The notes under the pieces were generated by a model that saw only the letters and a list, made by a program, of their open reading frames with translations, was not told where the DNA came from and searched no databases. The position numbers and the translations under genes were made by a program. Shown here piece after piece: positions 24,082 to 34,000 of a DNA stretch of 64,000 nt (position 1 is its first letter; each line of letters begins with the position of its first letter). Source of the DNA: Flammeovirga yaeyamensis (GTDB lineage: Bacteria; Bacteroidota; Bacteroidia; Cytophagales; Flammeovirgaceae); NCBI RefSeq assembly GCF_018736045.1, contig NZ_CP076132.1, forward strand, positions 1,597,501 through 1,661,500, in the 5' to 3' direction.

Positions 24082-27000
24082 GTGAAAATATTTGACCGTT
24101 TACATATACAAAGGAATTCATTTTCTACTAAAAGGAAACTTTTCTTAATCAAGAAATCTTTCCGTTTTGTACGTGTGTGGATTTTCAGGTTTCTCGCTGT
24201 TTTCACTTTTCTTTGGATGTGTTTGATGAGTTTTTCTCAACTCCCTTTTGTTCAAACGGCCATCATCCATAAAGTCACACAAAAACTTTCCGATCAGTTT
24301 CATCATAAAACGACCATCGAATCTGTAAAACTCGATTGGTTCGATCGTTGGCGTCTTCAAAATGTAAAGATCGTCGACTTGGATAGTGTGCCTTTAATTT
24401 CTGTAGAAGAAGTTTCATTAAACTTCTCTTTTATCAACTTGCTTTATAATCAAGATAGATACATTCACATAGAAGATGCCATTCTAACAGGTGCGGATGT
24501 TGAAATGGTGATGGACGCTCGTCTAGATTCTATGAACAACATGACGCGGTGGATTAGGCACTTGGTAGGTGATCCAAAAGGGGAACATCGATACGACATC
24601 AAAGAGCCGAAAGATACGCATATTGTCTTTGAAAATGTACAGTTTGTAAACAGTAGATATTCACTTTATAATCCTTACGCTACACCTCGAGAAAGAGGAA
24701 AATTTGATGTAGCTGACATGGAATTCTTGAATATCGATGCCAAAGTCACCAACTTAAAAATCGATAGAGATACCATTGCCATGAACATCAAAGATCTTCA
24801 TGCTTACGAGAGAAGGAGTCGATTGAGGTTAAAAGAAATGGATGGTGACTTTGCTATTTCCACCACAGGAATGTCCATTAAAAACCTCTATGGTAAAATG
24901 GGGTCGAGTTTTTTGAGTGGTGAAATATCCTTCAAAACAGACGATTATACAGACTACAACGATTTCTACTATTGTGTGTACATGAATGCCAAGTTGAAAA
25001 ATAGTAGCATTCATACCAACGATTTGGCCAACTTCTTTACTTATTTTGATAGCATTCATGACTACATCAGTGGAGATGTGATTCTATCTGGAAGAGTAAA
25101 CGATTTAGATGTTAAAGACACTAATCTAAGGTTTGGTCAGGGGAGTACCATAAGAGGCGATTTTAAATTCAATAAAATCATCGATAAGGAAAGAACAATA
25201 ATGGATCTTAAGTTTGGAGATAGTTATTACTTTGTCGATGATCTTTTACCTTATGTTCCGGGAGAATACAGAGATTATGTAAAGCTTTTTGGAGCAGTAG
25301 CTATGTCTGGAGAGTTTAAAGGGACTTTAGATGAATTTGATTTAAATGGAATAGTGAATTCAGAATATGGGGTCATGGAACCCAAAATGGATATCAATAT
25401 TCCTAAAGAAACATACATTGGTTATCTGAAAACAGACAGTCTAGACGTCGGTCAAATATTTGATGTCGACATGTTAGGACGAATGGATTTTGAGGGAGAC
25501 ATCAAAGGAAAAGGGTTCAATCCCAAAAGTATTCGTCTAAACGTAAATGCTCGAATGAGTAGTCTAGAACTGAACGATTACACCTATCATAATATCTACT
25601 TGGACAGTACCTACATGAAAGAAGGATTCTTTAGTGGAGGTTTTAGAGTAAACGACCCTAACCTGAAAATGTATGTGGATGGTATTTTGGATTTCAGAGA
25701 TAGTACTTTCCAATTTGAATCAGGAATTTTTGCGAAAGACCTTCAAAAATTGAATGTAACTGAGAAGAAAATTGGTTTCCAAACCAGTATAGATGCAGAA
25801 TTTGATAATGTAGGAGATAATGGTGTTTCAGGCGGCCTTTACCTGGACAATACTAGGCTATACAATGAGCAAAGAATATTGGATATCGAGAAAGTAACCT
25901 TAGTGACTACTATATCCAACTCTGGATTACGCTTGGTAAATTTCGACTCCGATTTCCTAGGGTTTGATATGGCAGGGTACTTTAATATCTCTCAACTCTC
26001 CAAGGACGTTAATAGAATTATCAAGGAGGCTGAATTATCTTTGTTTGATAAATCATCGGAAAAAGTAGAGAAATACTACTCGAAGAAGTCTAAAAAATTA
26101 GAAGAACAAGGGATAGATAGCTACTCCGTTGATATGGATTTACAGGTCTACAATGTCAATAACCTACTCTCAATTTTTACGGATAGTATAAAAATTGCCG
26201 ATAATACCAATGCCATATTGGCTGCAGATTTTGGTGAAAGACAACATGTTTCAGCTCAACTGTATAGCGATCAATTATCGTTTTATGATGTTACTTTAGA
26301 TTCCAATGTAATGGAATATGTCACAAATAAAGAGGCATTACAAGACGACTTTAATTCTTCTGTTAGAGTAGAATCAAAACATCAAAATATACGTGGAATC
26401 TTATCTTCTGATTTTGCTTTCCAAGCTTTCTCTTTGGATAATAAAATGGTGTTTAATACGCAGGCCAACTTCTATAAATATTCAACGAATATCGACCTAA
26501 AGGGGGATGTTAGTATTCACAGCGATTCATTGGTATTCCGTTTGCCACAATCGGGCATTTTATACAGGGATAAATATTGGACAACAGCTTCTACAAAAGC
26601 ATCAAAAGTGATTGTGTATCTTGATGGTGTACATTTTGAAAACTTCCATCTATTTAATGATACTGAACAAATCTTATTGGATGGTTTTGCCAAAAAAGAT
26701 ACTGATCTCCCACTTCATATTAAAATAGATAACCTCAACTTAAATTATCTACCAGAGTTAACCGAACAAGATGTTAAAGGAGAAGTGGATAGCTTAGACG
26801 TCTACATAGAAAATGTCTTTGAGGAAATGAGGGTATATGGACATATGGACATTAAAGACCTAGAAGTAGATGGGTATTACTTGGGACAATTAACAGGAAG
26901 GTCGGATTGGTCTCAAGAAGAGTTGAATGTGAATTTCAATATCAGCGATTCTACCTCTCAGAAATTTAAACTAACAGGTACTTATTTTCCTCAGCTTCAA

Positions 27001-28794
27001 AAAGATCAATTTGATATGAAACTGGAGGTAAAAGAATTGCCTTTAGGTATTTTTCAGCCCTATGTCAACGAGGTCGTCGACCGATTGGATGGTGTCGCCA
27101 CAGGTTGGATTAAAATTTCTGGAACAAAAGAAAAACCTAAACTTTGGGGGAATGTATTAGCCAAAGATGGTAACATCAAAATGGTTTACCTCAACGTAGA
27201 TTATAAATTTGGTGAACAAGGGGATAATGCAAAAATTGAAATAAGGCCAACAGAAGTTAAGACTAAAAACCTAAAAGTAGTCGACGAATACGGTCATTTT
27301 GCCTTCTTAAATGGTGGACTAGAATTCGAAGAAGGATTCGAAAACATGATTGCCAGCTTAGAGGTATCCTTTGACGATTTCTTTATTATGAAAAAAGAAG
27401 AAGTCGGCAATGATTTATTCTACGGTACAGCATTCGGTACAGGAAATATCTCCGTTACCGGTCCATTCGACGATATTAATATTGATGTAACAGCCCGTGC
27501 CGATCAAAGAACAAAGATCTACATACCTCTGAATGCGATAGATTACTCAGAGGGAGATCCATATATTGTATATGTTCAGAAAGACACTGTTTTAACCGAA
27601 GAAAACAGTGATGAACAAGTAGTAGTTGAAAAAGAAACAACTACTGATCAAGCCAACTTCCAAGTAAATATGAATTTGGATATCACTCCTGATGCTTATT
27701 GTGAGATGATCTTTGATAAGAAAACAGGTGATATTATTCGAGGTAATGGAGAAGGAAAGCTTCAAATGAAAATCGATAAATACAGAAACTTTGAAATGTT
27801 CGGTAACGTCGAAATCGTAAAAGGAGCCTATAACTTTACCATGAAAGTAGCCGAATTTAACCTTGTCGATAAAAAGTTTGAAATCAACCCAGGTTCCACT
27901 TTATCTTGGAATGGAGACCCTTATGCCGCTCAAATGGATATTGTGGCCAAGTACAATCAAAGAGTAAGTTTATTGCCGTTAATTGATGTACAAGATTCTA
28001 CAGTGAGAAATGCACCGGAAATCACAAAACGTTACCCTGCTGATGTGGACCTCTTAATCAAGGGAGATTTATCTACTCCAGTCTTAGATTTTGATATTGA
28101 TATACACGATTATCCTGCCACAGTAGTGACCCAAGGTGGTCCCATTTCTTTAGAGAGTTATGTAGCAGGTTTTGAAGAAAGAATTCACAGAGACGAACAA
28201 GAACTGAACCGTCAGGTATTTGGTTTAATTGTATTGAGACAGTTATTATCCAACGATTCTTATACAGGATTTGGACAAACAGCCTCCAGTTCGGTATCCG
28301 AATTATTAACCAATCAGCTGAGTTATATTCTTTCCCAAGTAAACGAAAACTTTGAGGTCGATTTAGATATGAGTGGTCTCGACCGGGAAGCTTTACAGAA
28401 CCTTCAGATGCGATTGTCTTATACTTTTGCCCAAGGTAAAGTGAGGGTCACCCGAGATGGTGGGTTTACAGATAATCAGAACCAAACAACGGCAGCTTCT
28501 GTATTGGGCGATTGGACAGTTGAAGTGGTCGTATCTCAGGACGGAGCTTTAAGAATGAAGTTCTATCAGAAATACCGACAAGATGTATATTATACCACAA
28601 CCAATCAAGATAACACTTCTTTGACAGGGGCTAGTATGATGCACACCAAGAGTTTTGATAACTTCAAAGACATCACCCAAAGTCCTACAAAAAGAGAGTT
28701 GACAAAAAAACCGAAAGGTTATAAGAAATACATCCGAAAGAAAAAAAGAGCAGAAAAGAAAGCAAATAAACACCATGAAAAACATTCCGAGTAG
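24082..28794 (+). CDS. TamB-like (DUF490) AsmA-family envelope protein
   Basis: 1570 residues. One N-terminal transmembrane helix (about 33-52, FRFLAVFTFLWMCLMSF) anchors it in the inner membrane; the rest is periplasmic beta structure. In E. coli TamB works with an Omp85 partner and is thought to carry lipids to the outer membrane through a long groove. The conserved C-terminal DUF490 part lies at about 1130-1500 (GTAFGTGNISVTGPFDDINIDV, RYPADVDLLIKGDLSTPVLDFDI, SSSVSELLTNQLSYIL). Bacteroidota homologues are usually this long. The C-terminus is very basic (KKYIRKKKRAEKKA). It starts with GTG and overlaps hemF by 20 bases. Confidence 0.9.
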   Translation: MKIFDRLHIQRNSFSTKRKLFLIKKSFRFVRVWIFRFLAVFTFLWMCLMSFSQLPFVQTAIIHKVTQKLSDQFHHKTTIESVKLDWFDRWRLQNVKIVDLDSVPLISVEEVSLNFSFINLLYNQDRYIHIEDAILTGADVEMVMDARLDSMNNMTRWIRHLVGDPKGEHRYDIKEPKDTHIVFENVQFVNSRYSLYNPYATPRERGKFDVADMEFLNIDAKVTNLKIDRDTIAMNIKDLHAYERRSRLRLKEMDGDFAISTTGMSIKNLYGKMGSSFLSGEISFKTDDYTDYNDFYYCVYMNAKLKNSSIHTNDLANFFTYFDSIHDYISGDVILSGRVNDLDVKDTNLRFGQGSTIRGDFKFNKIIDKERTIMDLKFGDSYYFVDDLLPYVPGEYRDYVKLFGAVAMSGEFKGTLDEFDLNGIVNSEYGVMEPKMDINIPKETYIGYLKTDSLDVGQIFDVDMLGRMDFEGDIKGKGFNPKSIRLNVNARMSSLELNDYTYHNIYLDSTYMKEGFFSGGFRVNDPNLKMYVDGILDFRDSTFQFESGIFAKDLQKLNVTEKKIGFQTSIDAEFDNVGDNGVSGGLYLDNTRLYNEQRILDIEKVTLVTTISNSGLRLVNFDSDFLGFDMAGYFNISQLSKDVNRIIKEAELSLFDKSSEKVEKYYSKKSKKLEEQGIDSYSVDMDLQVYNVNNLLSIFTDSIKIADNTNAILAADFGERQHVSAQLYSDQLSFYDVTLDSNVMEYVTNKEALQDDFNSSVRVESKHQNIRGILSSDFAFQAFSLDNKMVFNTQANFYKYSTNIDLKGDVSIHSDSLVFRLPQSGILYRDKYWTTASTKASKVIVYLDGVHFENFHLFNDTEQILLDGFAKKDTDLPLHIKIDNLNLNYLPELTEQDVKGEVDSLDVYIENVFEEMRVYGHMDIKDLEVDGYYLGQLTGRSDWSQEELNVNFNISDSTSQKFKLTGTYFPQLQKDQFDMKLEVKELPLGIFQPYVNEVVDRLDGVATGWIKISGTKEKPKLWGNVLAKDGNIKMVYLNVDYKFGEQGDNAKIEIRPTEVKTKNLKVVDEYGHFAFLNGGLEFEEGFENMIASLEVSFDDFFIMKKEEVGNDLFYGTAFGTGNISVTGPFDDINIDVTARADQRTKIYIPLNAIDYSEGDPYIVYVQKDTVLTEENSDEQVVVEKETTTDQANFQVNMNLDITPDAYCEMIFDKKTGDIIRGNGEGKLQMKIDKYRNFEMFGNVEIVKGAYNFTMKVAEFNLVDKKFEINPGSTLSWNGDPYAAQMDIVAKYNQRVSLLPLIDVQDSTVRNAPEITKRYPADVDLLIKGDLSTPVLDFDIDIHDYPATVVTQGGPISLESYVAGFEERIHRDEQELNRQVFGLIVLRQLLSNDSYTGFGQTASSSVSELLTNQLSYILSQVNENFEVDLDMSGLDREALQNLQMRLSYTFAQGKVRVTRDGGFTDNQNQTTAASVLGDWTVEVVVSQDGALRMKFYQKYRQDVYYTTTNQDNTSLTGASMMHTKSFDNFKDITQSPTKRELTKKPKGYKKYIRKKKRAEKKANKHHEKHSE

Positions 28795-29686
28795 CGAAAT
28801 TATTGCCTGGTTTAAAGGCTTACAAAACGATATATGCAGAGACCTTGAAATCTTAGATGGTAAAGCAAAATTCCAAGAAGATCTGTGGGAACGCCCTGGT
28901 GGCGGAGGGGGAAGAACCCGAGTGATTAAAGGAGGAAACGTATTGGAAAAAGGTGGGGTAAACTTCTCTTTAGTAGAAGGAGATTTATCCGAACCAATGG
29001 CCAAAGCTTTAAAGGTCGAAAAAGCGGAGAAGTTTAAAGCAACAGGTGTTTCTATTGTGCTTCATCCGAAAAGTCCAATGGTGCCGATTATCCATATGAA
29101 TGTTCGTTATTTTGAACTTTCTAACGGAACCTACTGGTTTGGTGGAGGCATCGATTTAACCCCTCATTATATTGATAAAGAAGCAGCTGCTCTTTTCCAT
29201 GAACATCTTTCTGATGCTTGTGAAAATACAAAGGCAGGGTATTACGATCGCTTTAAAGAATGGGCAGATAATTACTTCTTCATTCCTCATAGAAATGAAA
29301 CCAGAGGTGTGGGTGGTATTTTCTTCGATCGCTTACATCACGAAGCAGAAGGTTTAAACCCAGATCAACTGTGGCACTTTGTTCAAGATGTAGGAGAAGC
29401 ATTCATTCCTGCCTACAAAGAACAAGCCCTTCGATTTAAAGACAAAGCCTACGGAGAAAACGAATTAAAATGGCAAAAACTACGTAGAGGTAGATATGCT
29501 GAATTTAATTTAGTTTGGGATAGAGGAACCAAGTTTGGTTTGGAATCCAATGGTAGAACAGAATCTATCTTAATGAGTTTACCTCCTGAGGCACATTGGG
29601 ATTATGATGTCGTTCCAGAAAGTGGTTCTAAGGAAGAAGAAACACAATCTTTATTGAAAAAAGGAGTGGATTGGTTGAATCAATAA
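28775..29686 (+). CDS. hemF: Oxygen-dependent coproporphyrinogen III oxidase
   Basis: 303-residue cytosolic enzyme of haem synthesis; decarboxylates two propionates of coproporphyrinogen III with O2. Signature segments are visible: WERPGGGGGRTRVI (about 38-51), VHPKSP-like VLHPKSPMVPIIHMNVRYF (about 92-110), GGGIDLTPHY (about 122-131), RGVGGIFFDRLH (about 180-191) and RRGRYAEFNLVWDRGTKFGL (about 235-254). Its ATG lies 20 bases inside the end of the tamB-like gene, so the two are coupled. Presence shows an aerobic life style. Confidence 0.95.
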   Translation: MKNIPSSEIIAWFKGLQNDICRDLEILDGKAKFQEDLWERPGGGGGRTRVIKGGNVLEKGGVNFSLVEGDLSEPMAKALKVEKAEKFKATGVSIVLHPKSPMVPIIHMNVRYFELSNGTYWFGGGIDLTPHYIDKEAAALFHEHLSDACENTKAGYYDRFKEWADNYFFIPHRNETRGVGGIFFDRLHHEAEGLNPDQLWHFVQDVGEAFIPAYKEQALRFKDKAYGENELKWQKLRRGRYAEFNLVWDRGTKFGLESNGRTESILMSLPPEAHWDYDVVPESGSKEEETQSLLKKGVDWLNQ

Positions 29687-29707
29687 TCCATTTGTATCAA
29701 GATATTA

Positions 29708-29739
29708 GGGAAGTCTATGAAAATGGACTTCCTTTTTTA
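29708..29739 (+). terminator. Rho-independent terminator after hemF
   Basis: GGAAGTC (29709-29715) and GACTTCC (29726-29732) form a 7-bp stem followed by TTTTTT. Confidence 0.85.
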
Positions 29740-29833
29740 TTTAATCTTTTTTATGATCAATTAATTGGCTGATAATTATTGTGATACTAATATTATTCGT
29801 CAATTAATTTTTTAGAACTTAAAACTAACATAA

Positions 29834-31003
29834 ATGAGAACTTTCATTCTTTCATTACTATTCATTCACCTTATCTCATTCGGAGTTTTTTCTCAAGAAA
29901 AGAAAGTATTGGAGAACTTCAACCTTAAACAAATTATCAACGAGGAAGGAAATGAAGCTATTCAGTGTTGGAAAGACTTCTTAGCCACAAAAGATGATAC
30001 CCTTGGGAGTAAGTATTGGAACAAAGAAGAAGTAGAGAAATACGGGTTAAACGACTATTTCTTATTAGAAAAAGAGTCCAATTTTGGTACGGATAACTTT
30101 GTGAAGTTGATGGCATATGGAACCACAAAAATCATCAACTTAGTCAACAATAATGGTAGTTATTTTATCACAAGTATATTTGAGTTTCCACCCTATGAAG
30201 GAGTTGACTATCAAATGATGTACATTTTTGATGTGGTTGCAAAAAAAGTAGATGGAGAATTTAAACTTTATAATGCACTAACAGTCAACAAACAGGAAGT
30301 GTTGAACAAAAGTGTGGTAGGGCAATTGACTTATTATTATCCGGATAATTATACTTACTCATTATCAGAGGCTCAGAGATTGGACAAATACTTGGCAAAA
30401 ACGTTTAAAGCTTTTGATGTGGAATACCCTAAAATCGAATGTTTGACAGCTTCAACAGCATCCGATTTATATAAAATGAAAGGGATACATTATACCATTA
30501 ATTCACCGAGATCTACTCCTTTCGAAATTCCTCAGGGTATTGCCAATAGCATAAATAATATTGTATCAATGTCGGGTGGTAAGCAATTTTATCCTCATGA
30601 ATTTTTGCATATCTTATTTTATGAAGTCAATCCAAAAACCAACATGTGGGCACTAGAGGGAGCTTGTACTTATTTTGGATTGAGTAGAGGAGAAGAGTTC
30701 GGATTTCATTTAAAGAAAATTCAAGAAAGTTTGGATGCTGGTAATGAGATTGATTTTTCTGAACTTCTAAAGACAAATAAATTTGATGAGATGACTTCTT
30801 ACAGGTATGCTATCGGAGGCTTGGTGGTGTCCTTACTATTTGATAAAGGCAGTTACGATTTAGTCAAGAAATTTATTGTAGAAACTGATGCAACAGAAGA
30901 AAGTTACTACAAGTTCATCGAAGAGTATTTAGGCTGGAAAAAAGAGGACTTGGATGCAACAGTGAAGAAAGCGATGAAGGATTATCTTCAAAAGAATCAA
31001 TAA
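29834..31003 (+). CDS. Secreted gluzincin-like metallopeptidase-fold protein
   Basis: 389 residues with a signal peptide ending in GVFSQ (cleavage near 21). The C-terminal half has a zinc-peptidase signature: HEFLH at 255-259 fits HExxH, and Glu275 in WALEGACTYFG, 16 residues later, fits the third ligand of gluzincins (peptidase MA clan, M1-like). The helical segment RYAIGGLVVSLLFDKGSYD after it matches the usual C-terminal helix of these proteins. The N-terminal half (about 25-200) has no family I recognise. Proposed role: periplasmic or secreted peptidase; catalytic activity is unproven. Single gene with a terminator. Confidence 0.75.
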   Translation: MRTFILSLLFIHLISFGVFSQEKKVLENFNLKQIINEEGNEAIQCWKDFLATKDDTLGSKYWNKEEVEKYGLNDYFLLEKESNFGTDNFVKLMAYGTTKIINLVNNNGSYFITSIFEFPPYEGVDYQMMYIFDVVAKKVDGEFKLYNALTVNKQEVLNKSVVGQLTYYYPDNYTYSLSEAQRLDKYLAKTFKAFDVEYPKIECLTASTASDLYKMKGIHYTINSPRSTPFEIPQGIANSINNIVSMSGGKQFYPHEFLHILFYEVNPKTNMWALEGACTYFGLSRGEEFGFHLKKIQESLDAGNEIDFSELLKTNKFDEMTSYRYAIGGLVVSLLFDKGSYDLVKKFIVETDATEESYYKFIEEYLGWKKEDLDATVKKAMKDYLQKNQ

Positions 31004-31021
31004 TATAAACTCCATATATAC

Positions 31022-31058
31022 AAAAAGAGCTAGCGATTGAATATCACTAGCTCTTTTT
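31022..31058. terminator. Bidirectional terminator, copy 1 of a repeated hairpin
   Basis: AAAAAGAGCTAG (31022-31033) pairs with CTAGCTCTTTTT (31047-31058). It serves both the peptidase gene and the convergent T9SS cargo gene. Its core, 31027-31053, recurs at 37969-37995. Confidence 0.92.
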
Positions 31059-31072
31059 GTTATAAGTAAGCC

Positions 31073-34000
31073 TTATTGGACCACTGTTAGATGAGTTGCA
31101 TCTCTATGGTGTGTTCCAAAAAACTCACTATCATATTCTAGAATTACGGTATAAATTCCACTAGGAACTACCTTGTTTTGATACATACCGTTCCAACCTG
31201 AACCCTTTTCCTGGGCTTTACTTGAGTCTCTATATTTATTGTGGAAGATAATTTCTCCCCAACTATTGTAGATAGAAATCTCGAGGTTGATTACATATTT
31301 TGAACGAATTAAGAATTCATCATTTAAGCCATCTTTATTTGGTGTAAAGGCCGTTGGGTTGAAGAAAATCGGAGGACAACCTCTAGTCACATTCATGGTT
31401 GTGGTGTTCTCACAATTGTCTTCCGTTGAAGTATCAATAATTCGAACAGTGTATTCACCTCCATCATATCTGATCACAGAAGAAGTGGTTTCGTCCGAAT
31501 CTTCCCAATGATACACATATCCCTGACCTTGAGGAGCTTGGATTTCAATTTGGTATAGCTCTTCAAAACAGAATAGTGTATCTGTAACTGCAAAATCAGG
31601 AGGTAATGGACGATGAATAAACTCATATTCGTGAGTAATTAAACATTGAACTCCAGATAAGGTATGCGTTACTAAATTTGTTAAAGTATAGATACCCGGT
31701 TCGCTTACTGTTACTTGAGGTCCTGTGGTACCATTCGACCATTTGTATTCACCAAGTACACCATCGAAACCTGTGATTGTACCATCAATTACGGTACTAT
31801 CACCCTCACAAGCATAATAGATCGTGTTTTCTGCTTTAGGAAGTAAGATACTGTGTATGGTAACACTCTCTTCTACATAACAACCAATGTCATTCCATGC
31901 CTTAACGGTATATGTAGTAGATTCTTCTGTTGGAGTAACTGTAATACTTTCAGAACTTTCTCCAGTACTCCATTCAAAACGACTACCTCCAACGACTGAT
32001 AAAGTGGTCGCTTCTCCTTCACATAAATAAAAATCTTCTTTTTGTTCAAGGTAAGGATAGTCGGTTACTCTCACATCTTGAATGATCTCATCAATACAAC
32101 CTTTAAATGATTCAATGATGAGTTTCACTTTATATGTTCCTGATTCAGAATAGGTGAAAGTAGGATTTGATACCGTTGAACTCACTGTGGTAGAATCATT
32201 TTCCCAATCAAAATACCAAGTGATAATCTTTACAATGCTCGGGTCAACCCCAATATTTTGTCCGTTAAACGTCGAGGTATTCGTGAATATGGTTTCGTCT
32301 CCAATACAAACAGGTGGAGCATCAAAACTCATGATTGGAAGAGGGTGAACAATAATACTTTTTGATGTTGATTGAGGGTCACAAACATTATCTGCAGTAA
32401 CAGTCAGTTGAACATCAAAAGTACCATGTTGTGTGAATTTATAAGTAGAAATAGCATCTTCTGATGTATAACTATCTATCACGGTAGCACCTGAAAGGAT
32501 TTCCCATTTGTATTGTGTGATGACTCCGGCAGGGTAGGGAGCAAAATTCGATTGACTGCCATCAAAAGTAACAGAATCTAACATACATATCTCAGAGACA
32601 ATATCAATTACTGGGATTGGAGGAGCGACATATTTTACATTGAATGTTCTTGTAGAATACCCCACTTTAGTGTCTGTATGGTTGTTGTTACTATCTTGAA
32701 AATCAGTGTAAACAGCATCTACCCATATTTCTAAGGTATAATCTCTACCATTGATGTTGTAGGGATCCACCTCAAAATATCCTCCAGAAGTTCCGTAGGT
32801 AAAGGTGGCTGTTGAGTCTGTACCACCATTGGCGGCTGGAATATCTACTCCGTCTACAGACCATTGATATTTGGTGGTTCCTTTATAACTGAATTTATCA
32901 TGGACGACTAGATTGGCCACTTCAAAGTTTTCGTCGTAGCCTTTTACTGTACGTGAAAGGTCCGTCATACATATCACGACGTCTTCAATCTCAAGTTCTG
33001 GCTTTTTGAAAACTGTGACAGTTTCATCTGTAATAGCATCGTATTCACAAGTGGCTTCTTGATTATTTCCTAAATCTAAAATAGAGTAGAATACTAATTT
33101 TGGGGTGTACACCCAATTGGAGTCGTTGTAGAAGGTGAAGGTTTGTAAGGAATCCATGCCTTCGTAACCATCACCAGAAGCCCATATGTATCGTATTTCT
33201 TTTACTTCAGACGAAACAAATGCAGGAAGGGCTACCATATCCGTAGTTAAAGGTGCGTAACCCGCTTTTTTATTGATATAGAAAGATCCACTCACACCCT
33301 TTACAGAAATTGCTTTCGTTTCGGAAGTATAAGTACACCCTTGGTAATCTTCAGTTACCATATATACCTCAAAGTCACCTGCAGTAAAGAAATACTCGAA
33401 TTGATCACCGTAAACTTCGATTTCATTCACTAATAGGCCATCCTGTAAAATGTACCATGTTCTTTTACCAATCGGTACATCACCACCACCGTAGTATTTT
33501 CTTAACGTAGAATTACCTGATGTTCCATCTGCATTATCAAAGAAATCGACCACTGCAGGACAGTTTAATTCAACATCGGAAGGAGTAAAATCAGCTTTAC
33601 CGACAGGTAATTCAGGGACATCAAAAGAAAAAGTATCGGAAGTTGAACATCCGTTATAATCAGTAATTTCCAATGTCATGGTATGTGTACCTGCTTCCCA
33701 ATTATCAAATCTAAATACGTAGTTCGATCGATTATTCTCGTTAATCACTTTTGTAGTTCCAGAAGGGTCAGTATGTGTCCACTTATAATTAGAATAATAG
33801 GGGACATAGACATTACTTGAGTTAATATTCGGATCGATAAACGTTTGTACATAATCACATTTAAAATTAAAATCAATATGATTAGACACATTACTTGATA
33901 TATTGATAATAGGTTTTGTGACAATAGAACTTCGTGTATTGGAGTAGACTTCACAGTTGGTTACACTACTGTAAACCACTAATTGTACATCGTTTTCTTT

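Noticed and set aside
29834-31003. Secreted protein as a Bacteroidota glycosidase
   Set aside because: The only catalytic signature is HEFLH plus a downstream Glu, which fits gluzincin peptidases; no glycosidase motif is present.
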